This document shows positions 37,533 through 44,095 of a stretch of DNA of 54,848 nucleotides, piece by piece. The stretch's first letter is position 1. Each line of letters opens with the position of its first letter. Position numbers and translations under genes: made by a program. Under the pieces are notes generated by a model. It was not told the DNA's origin. It was given only the letters and a program-made list of their open reading frames with translations, and made no database searches. The DNA is from CAYSUS01 sp964434165. Lineage in GTDB: Bacteria; Planctomycetota; Planctomycetia; Pirellulales; Thermoguttaceae. The stretch is taken from NCBI GenBank assembly GCA_964434165.1, contig CAYSUS010000049.1, positions 1 to 54,848 of the forward strand, written 5' to 3'.

Positions 37533-38177
37533 GTGGTTCGTTTTCGATGTCCGGGCTGTGGGAGCGCGCTCAACGCGAAAGAGGAGCTCGCGGGGCAGAC
37601 GCGGAGATGTCCCAAGTGCGGAACCGCCGTGACGGTTCCTTATCCCGGTGCCGACGGCGATGAGCTGCCCGACGAGGTCGACGCCCACGTCCTGCCGGCG
37701 ATCGAGGAGCACCTGCCGTTCCATCAGTATCCCGAGCGCCTCAACCGGCTGTTCCGCTACCTCGTGGTGGACAAGAAGGACGTGTTCGCCACATGGACGA
37801 ACAACGGGCAGGGCTGGCAGGTCCACGCCAGCCACGGCTTCGTCTCGGCCAGCCGCAACGCCGAGCTGTTGCCGTCGCAGGGCGATTTCCAGCTCGTCGA
37901 GCTTCACATGGAAACGGACGAGGGGGCCCACCGCCTCACCGGGGTCGTCGTGTACCAGCTCGCACGCCGCTGGGCCCTGACCAACCTCGCCCGCGGCGAC
38001 GACGGGATCTGCAAGTCGATCGAAGGCCCGGGCAAGCTCAGCCGCGAACAGAAGACCGCCGTGCTAGAGTACCTCAAGAGGACCTACATGCGCGACGTCT
38101 GGGCCGACGCCGAGGGCGTGCTCGACTACTTGACCAACACGGACTACCACTCGCCCGGCACGCTGAGCGTGACGTGA
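37533..38177 (+). CDS. Zinc-ribbon N-terminal hypothetical protein
   Basis: 214 residues from GTG 37533, supported by ggagagg 6 bases upstream. Residues 1-35 form a zinc ribbon with two CxxC pairs (FRCPGCGSALNAKEE and RRCPKCGTAVTVPY), a module very common in planctomycete proteins. The remaining domain (PFHQYPERLNRLFRYLVVDK, NNGQGWQVHASHGFVSASRN, LTNLARGDDGICKSI) is not a family I can name. It has no signal peptide or membrane helix. The gene converges with the response-regulator gene 12 bases downstream. Confidence 0.78.
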   Translation: MVRFRCPGCGSALNAKEELAGQTRRCPKCGTAVTVPYPGADGDELPDEVDAHVLPAIEEHLPFHQYPERLNRLFRYLVVDKKDVFATWTNNGQGWQVHASHGFVSASRNAELLPSQGDFQLVELHMETDEGAHRLTGVVVYQLARRWALTNLARGDDGICKSIEGPGKLSREQKTAVLEYLKRTYMRDVWADAEGVLDYLTNTDYHSPGTLSVT

Positions 38178-38189
38178 GGGCAAGACGCC

Positions 38190-38588
38190 TCATGCCGGGC
38201 AGCGCACCGCCGCGAGGCACTTGAACACGGCGGTCAGCAGACACTTGGAGCTGCAGCCCTTGGCGAGGATGAGGACGAACAGGTCCTCGAACAGCCGCTG
38301 CTGGTCCAGCTCGTCGGCCCGCGCGGTGAAGAGGATCACCGGCACGTCCTCGTACTGCCCGCCTTTGCGCAACAGCCGGATGAAGTCCGTGCCCGGGTAG
38401 TCCGGCAGCAGATAGTCGGAGATGACCAGGTCGAATTGCCGCTGGCGGGCCAGCACCAAGGCATCCACGGCCTTGGTCGCCACGCTCACTTTCAGCCCCG
38501 CGCTGCGGAGCGTGAACTCCAGCGTGGCCACGCACGTGGGGTCGTCTTCCAAGACCAAGACGTGCTTGGGCTTTGGTGCTGCGACCAT
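38190..38588 (-). CDS. Single-domain response regulator
   Basis: 132 residues consisting of a receiver domain only. The acidic pocket is at EDD (residues 14-16), the phosphoacceptor is Asp58 in LVISDYLLPDYPG, the switch Thr is in ILFTARADE, and a Lys lies in LILAKGC. There is no output domain, so it would work through protein contacts, as CheY or Spo0F do. No histidine kinase is nearby. Several C-terminal cysteines (GCSSKCLL, FKCLAAVRC) are unusual. The start ATG 38588 has only a weak ribosome site. Confidence 0.82.
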   Translation of the reverse strand: MVAAPKPKHVLVLEDDPTCVATLEFTLRSAGLKVSVATKAVDALVLARQRQFDLVISDYLLPDYPGTDFIRLLRKGGQYEDVPVILFTARADELDQQRLFEDLFVLILAKGCSSKCLLTAVFKCLAAVRCPA

Positions 38589-38768
38589 GTCAACTCAACG
38601 TAGGCGGCGGGAACGGACGTGTCCATCAAAAAGCCTACCTTGCGTTCGCCGGGCTAGGGCGAGCGCCTGCGATCGAATCGGGGTGTTCCCGCAGGCAAGC
38701 GCCGAGGCCGCCGGCCCGATCCGGGGGAACCGGACCGTGGAGCCCTCAACCAGGGGAGACGAGCAGCG

Positions 38769-39110
38769 CTACTCGATCTGATAGCCGGCGATGTGCTCGT
38801 TCGTGCCTGCCAGCTCGGCCAGTTTTGCCCGGTAGTCGAGATCGGGGTCGGTGACTCGGAAGGTGCAGGTTCTATCGGTCACGTTGGTCTGAATGTCGGC
38901 AATCCCGTCCACTTTCTCCAAATCGCCTCGAACCGAGGCGGCACACCCCCCTCACGTCATGTTGGGGACTTTGAGGCTCACCAGCGTGCCCGAGGCGGCC
39001 GACTTCTCCGAGTTGCTGTTCGAGCCGGGGGGCGAGTTCGCCGCCCCGTTGCAGCCCAGCCAGGTTGCCGCCAGACCCGAGGCTACCATCACAAGCAGAG
39101 CATTCTTCAT
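38769..39110 (-). CDS. Putative selenocysteine-containing heavy-metal-associated (HMA) lipoprotein
   Basis: Read through an in-frame TGA at 38954-38952, the gene encodes 113 residues from ATG 39110, with gaggaga upstream. The signal peptide ends in a lipobox (ATWLGC), so the protein is lipid-anchored. A Ser/Asn linker follows. Then comes an HMA (ferredoxin-like) domain: SLKVPNMT-Sec-GGCAASVRGDLEK, VDGIADIQTNVTDRTCTFRV, ELAGTNEHIAGYQIE, stop. In HMA domains the motif is GMTCxxC; here the first Cys codon is TGA (residue 53) and the second Cys is kept, giving UxxC. The match is in frame on both sides, and a SECIS-like hairpin follows the TGA. It would bind soft metal ions (Cu, Hg, Ag) or act in thiol/selenol redox. 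It sits just after a DUF1559 gene. Confidence 0.8.
38924..38954 (-). promoter_or_regulatory. Bacterial SECIS-like element just after the in-frame TGA
   Basis: On the - strand the TGA (38954-38952) is followed 18 bases later by the loop of a perfect 7-bp hairpin: CGCCTCG (38940-38934), loop GTT (38933-38931), CGAGGCG (38930-38924). The bacterial SECIS model asks for a short stem, a G in the first two loop positions and a UGA-to-loop distance of about 16-37 nt; all are met. The hairpin would recruit SelB at the ribosome. Confidence 0.72.
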
Positions 39111-39330
39111 TCTCAAGTCTCCTCGTTTTGGGGGAAGAGTCGCACCCAGCGAATCGTCGAATTCTAAGGGGGTCGAGGATGCCGGAAACCGCTCGGATGG
39201 GTGGCCCCGTTGGCCGTCCGTTGAGGCGCATGCAGGCCGTGCCCGTGACCCCACCGGAGCGCGCGTCGAGACGGGCGCCACCCGCGAGCGATCCGCCTCC
39301 GCGCGGCGGCCCGCAAGCCTGGGGCATACC

Positions 39331-40314
39331 CTACAGCTTGCTGGCGTCCACGGCCTTTCCGTCGCGGCGGTTGCCCAGGCGGCGGTGCGTTTCCAGGTCG
39401 ATGGAGAAACTCACCGTGTGCACGGACCCGTCGCAGAACACGAACTGGCATCCGCCCGGATGCGGTCCGCCGAACAGGCGCGAGTTGGAGTAGCCCGGCC
39501 GGTCGCGCATGAGCGCGTAGTCCGGTCCGGCCCAGCGCACGCAGTCGTCGTCCACGCCGATGAACATGCTTTGGGCGTCGCCGCCGCCGTCCCACGAGGC
39601 GTAGCGGTCCACGTTCATGTACTTCTCGCCGATGAGGTAGGTGTTGCTGCTTCCGTCGCGCACCTCGGCCATCGTGGTCTGGCTGCGGATGGCCACCAGG
39701 CCCGTCACGTCCTTCTGATCCGGCCAGCCATGGTTGGCAGCCGCCTCGATCGTCGCCGGCCCGCCGTGGAATCCGGGCCACTTCTGGCCTCCGTTCATGC
39801 AATAGCAGCTCTTCGCGATCATCGGCGTGGGATCGACGCGCACGCCGTCGATGCCCGGGTTGTTGGGCCGGTTCCATTCGACGGCGTCGGTGCGGAACGG
39901 GTAGAGGATGGCCCGGCGCCGGCTGGGGCAGCAGAACATGGTCAGCGGCGTGGTCTGGAGCGTCTCAGCAGCCTCCTTCTTCTCCTCCGCACTGCCCCCC
40001 AGACCCATGTCGTGCAGGGCGTCCTGCTCCAGGTAAGGCAGGACGCTGTACATCCATCCGCCGGGCTGGCGTTTGCCAAACCCCCGGTCCGCGTCGCCCA
40101 CCCAGCGGTGTCCCCATCCTCCGGAGGGAAAGAAACCGTGCGCCTGCAAGTGGTTGAGCGAGGCCAGCCCGATCTGCTTGAGGTTGTTCGCGCACTGGGT
40201 GCGGCGCGCAGCCTCGCGCGCCGACTGCACGGCCGGGAGCAGGAGCGAGATGAGTATCCCGATGATCGTAATCACCACCAGGAGCTCGACGAGCGTGAAA
40301 CCGCGTCTCTGCAT
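39331..40314 (-). CDS. DUF1559 pseudopilin-like protein
   Basis: 327 residues beginning MQRRGFTLVELLVVITIIGI, a class III (type IV pilin) signal: cleavage after Gly5, N-methylation of Phe6, Glu at +5. The rest is the DUF1559 domain found in large numbers in planctomycetes (AREAARRTQCANNLKQIGLA, FPSGGWGH, then C-terminal FGGPHPGGCQFVFCDGSVHT, which is the H-x-G and FxDGS signature). It is exported and probably incorporated in or processed by a type II/IV secretion-pseudopilus system. Its function is unknown. The putative selenolipoprotein gene begins 220 bases downstream on the same strand; such DUF1559-small lipoprotein pairs recur in planctomycetes. Confidence 0.93.
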   Translation of the reverse strand: MQRRGFTLVELLVVITIIGILISLLLPAVQSAREAARRTQCANNLKQIGLASLNHLQAHGFFPSGGWGHRWVGDADRGFGKRQPGGWMYSVLPYLEQDALHDMGLGGSAEEKKEAAETLQTTPLTMFCCPSRRRAILYPFRTDAVEWNRPNNPGIDGVRVDPTPMIAKSCYCMNGGQKWPGFHGGPATIEAAANHGWPDQKDVTGLVAIRSQTTMAEVRDGSSNTYLIGEKYMNVDRYASWDGGGDAQSMFIGVDDDCVRWAGPDYALMRDRPGYSNSRLFGGPHPGGCQFVFCDGSVHTVSFSIDLETHRRLGNRRDGKAVDASKL

Positions 40315-40803
40315 GCCATCGCCCCCGCGACCGACGTCTGTTCAACCCCCGGCCGCTTCAAGCGGGGTGCCGAACAAGAGACTCACCCCCGGGAGACTCA
40401 CCCCCGGGCGCCCTGCCCGTCAGCATAGCCGAGCCCGGCGCGGAGACCAAGGAGATGGATGTCTGCCCCCACGTGCCGGACTGGAACCTCGGCTGCGACA
40501 CGCGGGCCGGCGCGGCAGCGGCGGTATGCCGGAAGCTTTTGCCGCATATAGGGTTGCGCGACACGTGCGTTCTGCCAGGCAAGTTCCGGGTGGGGTGGGC
40601 CGTTTCGCGCGCCGGTATGAAAAGGTTGACCCGCTCGACGGCGGCAAGGAGACTGAAACAGGTTGGGGCCGGTAGGGTCCCAGGCGACCAAGCGTTGGAC
40701 GCCCTGGGCGTGGTGGTGCGAAAGGAGCCCCAACCCCGCTCGATCCGCGGTCACGCAAGCCCTGCGACGCGAAATGCCTTCACCCGGACAAGGAGTTGGG
40801 AAG
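40315..40803. other. Divergent intergenic region between DUF1559 and PEP-CTERM genes
   Basis: There are 489 bases with no supported gene. It holds a tandem pair of a 15-base unit at 40379-40408, and a distant inverted repeat (ggttggggcc near 40660, agccccaacc near 40728) that could fold the leader of the PEP-CTERM mRNA. I compared the leader with c-di-GMP riboswitches and found no convincing match. Confidence 0.4.
40379..40408. repeat. Tandem direct repeat, 15 bp x 2
   Basis: agactcacccccggg occurs twice back to back (40379-40393 and 40394-40408) upstream of the DUF1559 gene. No function is evident. Confidence 0.7.
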
Positions 40804-41673
40804 ATGTTGATTCCCCGAAACACCAGCCGATACGTTGCCCTTGCCGCCCTGGTTGGCTCGTTGTGCGTGCTTTCCGATTCCCAGGCTGGAATCCTTGTTG
40901 ATCTGGACCCGGCCAACGCCGTGTATCGGGGTGGACCGATCCAGAGCAACCCGAACACGCCGGCCACCGCTTCTGCTGGGATGACGTTCAACATCACGTT
41001 CACCCCCGAAGAGGAGGACCTCTCCGGAACCGTGCTGCTCATGGAGATCGGGGGCAGCTTCAACGGGTCGGGGCTTTACCTGGTGGACGGCGTGCCCGCG
41101 TTCGTCAGCGGTTGGAACAGCGGAGGAAGCGGCCAGGCGCCCCAGCCCTTCGACGACACGGTGCTCAACGACGCAGACGAGTACCTCGCCGTGGACAGCG
41201 AGGTGGGGGCACTCTCCGCCGGACTCGAGACGACCGTGGCCGTCGTGCTCGACAACAGCAGCGGCATCCTGCGTCTGGCGGTGCAGAACGCGCTGGGGCA
41301 GGACGACGACCTGTTCCTGGTGACCGGGTCGGCGAGCAATCAGAACTGGCATGGCGACCGGTCGTTGAGCGTGGGTCTGAACATCGGCAACTTCACCAGC
41401 CGCGGCGGCCTGAATGCTGTTGACGCGGACCGGTTCTACCGGGAGGGCGTGAAGGATCTGGCGGGGACGATCGGTGACACGGACGCCCTGTACTGGAACG
41501 ACGTGGGCGTGATCGTGCCCGAGCCCTCAACCTGGGCCCTGGCTCTGGTGGGCACTTTGGCCGTGGGGCCCTGGCTGCTGCGGCGACGGAACCGCGGGAG
41601 GGCGGGACGTGCTGCCGCACCACCTGAGCAAGGAAGGGCCCCGCCGCGCGGCTCCCCCGCGTCCGGTTCCTGA
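40804..41673 (+). CDS. PEP-CTERM exported protein
   Basis: 289 residues from ATG 40804, with aaggag about 10 bases upstream. The signal peptide is at residues 10-30 (YVALAALVGSLCVLSDSQAG). The mature part is beta-rich and acidic, with no recognised domain (FNITFTPEEEDLSGTVLLME, AVVLDNSSGILRLAVQNALG). It ends in a PEP-CTERM signal: VPEPSTWALALVGTLAVGPW, then LLRRRNRGRAGR. The protein continues for roughly 22 more residues past the basic cluster, which is unusual because the cluster normally marks the end. Sorting by an exosortase is inferred. Confidence 0.82.
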   Translation: MLIPRNTSRYVALAALVGSLCVLSDSQAGILVDLDPANAVYRGGPIQSNPNTPATASAGMTFNITFTPEEEDLSGTVLLMEIGGSFNGSGLYLVDGVPAFVSGWNSGGSGQAPQPFDDTVLNDADEYLAVDSEVGALSAGLETTVAVVLDNSSGILRLAVQNALGQDDDLFLVTGSASNQNWHGDRSLSVGLNIGNFTSRGGLNAVDADRFYREGVKDLAGTIGDTDALYWNDVGVIVPEPSTWALALVGTLAVGPWLLRRRNRGRAGRAAAPPEQGRAPPRGSPASGS

Positions 41674-42099
41674 GGAAAAGACGCCCCACCTTGGCCCCCC
41701 CGGGCCTTCAACGGCCGCCGCGGTCCGCCCCGGCGCAGCGGTCCGACCCGGCCAAGAATGGATGACCCCAATTCTGGCAGGGACTTAAGAGAAGTGGGCG
41801 CACCAAGATTCGAACTTGGGACCTCGTCCTTAGCAGTGCGTTCTCACCAGACGCCCGAATCAACCTGAAAGCCAATCGCGACACCAGCTTAGCACGTTCG
41901 GCACCGTTTTCGCAAGCCTTCTCATTCCAATGCGGTGTTTTCCGGGGTTTGGCGGGGTGTCGAATTGGCAAAGGGGTAGTCAGGGGTAGTCGTCACTAAT
42001 ATCTTCGCACTATCCCATTCAGGCGCCTTGGGGCGCCGCCCGCCGCACGCTCTTGCCGGAGGGCCGTGAGTGGGCAAGTAGATTTCGTGCGCGCGCACC
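41674..42099. other. Intergenic region carrying a degraded tRNA
   Basis: Apart from the tRNA-like remnant at 41795-41856 there is no gene. The base composition changes here: sequence to the left is strongly GC-rich, and to the right AT content is visibly higher, marking a possible island boundary. Confidence 0.45.
41795..41856 (-). pseudogene. Degraded tRNA (3' half intact, D-arm damaged)
   Basis: On the - strand the 3' part is a good tRNA: a variable region gaggtc, then a T-arm ccaag-ttcgaat-cttgg, then acceptor strand tgcgccc and discriminator A. A 5' acceptor-like gggcgtc starts at 41856, pairing five of seven. Only about 62 bases separate the ends: the 5' half of the D-arm is missing and the anticodon stem does not pair. 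It looks like a tRNA remnant of the kind left at an integration site, not a working tRNA. Confidence 0.5.
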
Positions 42100-42618
42100 T
42101 TAGTCACCAGGATTGGTTACCCGCCAAACGTGCACCAGCGATTTGTCTCCGTCGCCCTGGAACTCGAGGAGATATAGGTATCCACGCTCGCGATCAAACG
42201 CGACGGCCCCCAGGTGACGCTTCTGCTGATGAGATCTTATCCCAAAGAGGTGCTCGTCGACCTCCATTTTGGCGTACGGCTGAGGTTCGTGCGGGAGTTT
42301 GTCTCCTCCTGCCACCGCAGCCAGGTCGTCGGGATCGTAGAAGAGGAACATGCCAACGAAGCGTTCCGACCACCAGCTAGGATCCCCGTCGGGGGCCGAC
42401 GGATAGGGCGGTTCTTTCGGCCAAACGACGCCGTTTGAGAATCCGGACGATGATCTTCCTTGGCCCTTGGTGCCCGCGATAACAACTGTCGACCTGTCCT
42501 CTGCGGTGAGCCAAGCTGCACCGGTCCACTCGTCGGGGAGTGGTCTCGAAGTACCCAACAGGGCCGCTCGGCGTTCGAGTTTCTCTATCACTCGGTTATC
42601 GCCTACCTCACCGACCAA
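42100..42618 (-). pseudogene. C-terminal fragment of a conserved planctomycete protein (possibly N-truncated)
   Basis: A reading frame of about 172 codons ending at 42100. It contains WLTAEDRSTVVIAGTKGQG, FVGMFLFYDPDDLAAVAGGD, PHEPQPYAKMEVDEHLFGIR and HLGAVAFDRERGYLYLLEFQ. I recall this block as the C-terminal end of longer secreted proteins in planctomycetes. The first codon is only a TTG, and coding-looking residues (EWREW) continue upstream of it to a stop, so the gene seems to have lost its N-terminal part. No function can be given. It lies head-to-head with another apparent fragment. Confidence 0.5.
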
Positions 42619-42661
42619 CCATTCCCTCCACTCCTGCCTCTACCTCCGTGACCGGATACCG

Positions 42662-43327
42662 TTGGTCGACGTTGAACTAAGTCCGTACCTCCCGGCGTCG
42701 ACGCTGCAGACGCTCTCCTTGTTCCTGAGAAACGGACTATATGGATCCACGGAAAACACGTCTCCACTATTCCCCATCATCAACAGTCCGAAGTCCGACC
42801 GCGACCGGGCTCTGCGGACCTTATTCGTGCGCAACCTGCTCACGAGCGACCGGGAACGAAGCGGCTCGTGGGCTCTGTTCATAGCGATGATCTATCGACT
42901 CAAGGACGTCAGCAACGAACTGGCCCTCCGAATTGCGGATCAACCAGTGGGTGTCTACTCGAACGAGTACATCAAGAGCAGCAGTCGTCTCTACGCCGCC
43001 CACGCGCTGCTTCTTTTTGGGAAGACGGACGAGCACGTGGCCGCCGCCCGGCGGCTGCTGGAAATGGACGACCAAGTGAGGCTCAGCGGCGTGAACCTCG
43101 CCGCGCTCGGCCGAACGTACATCGAGGTCCGCGAGATGGCCCTCAAGGCGCTGCTTCGCATGACGAAGCGACAACCGTCGGACATCGGCGGGTGCGACCA
43201 GGTCCCCGGCCGCTGCCCGTTCAAAGGGTCGTTGAAGATCGAAGTCATCAAAGATTCCGACCGCTGGCCGGATATACTCCGGCGTGTTGACGGTTGGCTA
43301 GCCCAATCCAGTGACACGAAACAGTAA
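42662..43327 (+). pseudogene. C-terminal part of a helical-repeat-like protein (N-terminus probably lost)
   Basis: Coding-looking residues run from about 42650 to the stop at 43327: VDVELSPYLPASTLQTLSLF, SGSWALFIAMIYRLKDVSNE, SRLYAAHALLLFGKTDEHVA and AALGRTYIEVREMALKALLR, a helical pattern like HEAT or TPR arrays. The only start near the boundary is TTG 42662 with no ribosome site; further upstream the frame is antisense to the neighbouring fragment. I therefore read it as a truncated gene, though a short intact protein cannot be excluded. The family is not recognised. Confidence 0.45.
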
Positions 43328-43560
43328 GTGTAATCCTGCGGCTCCGTTTGCAGGATCCAGCCGGCGGAGTCGCTGGGCTACGGGTAGGTTCCTACTTGCC
43401 GCTCGCCTAACCTGGGCATTCAGAAGGACGTTGCCCGAACCCCTCCGTCGGGATGGCCAGGCGCTGGCAGTAGTCACCCAACCGCGCCGCTCCAGGGCCG
43501 GATTCGCTCTGAGGTAGGTCCATCGTATCCTGGGCAGTTCGGGTTGACGAGCCCCAATTC

Positions 43561-43589
43561 TTGACAGCGTCCATAATTGGGCGTAGAAT
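43561..43589 (+). promoter_or_regulatory. Strong sigma70-type promoter of the fur-katG unit
   Basis: A perfect TTGACA (43561-43566), a 17-base spacer and TAGAAT (43584-43589, 5/6) lie just before the Fur-family gene. The expected transcription start, 6-7 bases after the -10 box, coincides with the ATG at 43595, so the mRNA would be leaderless. Confidence 0.72.
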
Positions 43590-43594
43590 CCCGC

Positions 43595-44062
43595 ATGATC
43601 GATGATCCTGCCCAGCTTCTTCGCGAACACGGTCTCCAAGTCACGGCCCAGCGCTTGGCTGTGATGCGTGCGGTATCGGCACGGCCCCATTGCACGGCGG
43701 ACGACATCGCGGATCAGGTTCGCGCGGAGATCGGGGCCATCTCGCGACAGGCGGTCTACGACGCCCTAGGAATGTTGGTCGAAAAGGGCCTGATCCGGCG
43801 CATTCAGCCCGCCGGGTCTGCGGCCCTTTATGAGGATCGGGTCGGTGATAAACATCACCACGTGATCTGCCGCGCCTGCGGAAGAACGGCAGACGTCGAA
43901 TGCACCCTTGGCGAAACGCACTGCGCGACCGCCGCCGCCGATTCGGGCTACCGGATCGAGCAGGCGGAGGTGATCTATTGGGGCATCTGCCCTGATTGTC
44001 TTGAGAAGGCCTCCGAGGCGCGAGACCCGACACGAACAAACGAAGCTTCGCGTTCCGACTAA
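43595..44062 (+). CDS. Fur-family regulator (FurA/PerR-like)
   Basis: 155 residues from ATG 43595. The winged helix is QLLREHGLQVTAQRLAVMRA, then AISRQAVYDALGMLVEKGLI. The metal sites are DKHHHVICRACGRTADVEC and the second structural zinc pair in GICPDCLEK. It lies 33 bases upstream of a catalase-peroxidase gene, exactly the furA-katG arrangement known from mycobacteria and streptomycetes, where FurA represses both genes and is inactivated by peroxide. Regulation of this pair from the promoter at 43561 is therefore expected, but no clean Fur box could be picked out. Confidence 0.92.
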   Translation: MIDDPAQLLREHGLQVTAQRLAVMRAVSARPHCTADDIADQVRAEIGAISRQAVYDALGMLVEKGLIRRIQPAGSAALYEDRVGDKHHHVICRACGRTADVECTLGETHCATAAADSGYRIEQAEVIYWGICPDCLEKASEARDPTRTNEASRSD

Positions 44063-44095
44063 CGAGTTTACCCTCAAACTGAAGGAAGAAATGGC

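Noticed and set aside
38952..39281. Reading the lipoprotein gene as ending at the TGA at 38952
   Set aside because: This would cut the HMA domain at the metal-binding motif although protein-like sequence continues in the same frame for 60 codons and a SECIS-like hairpin follows.
40640..40803. A c-di-GMP or other riboswitch ahead of the PEP-CTERM gene
   Set aside because: A long-range inverted repeat exists, but the conserved core sequences of known riboswitch classes were not found.
41795..41856. A functional tRNA gene on the - strand
   Set aside because: The T-arm and 3' acceptor are good, but the D-arm is incomplete and the anticodon stem does not pair.
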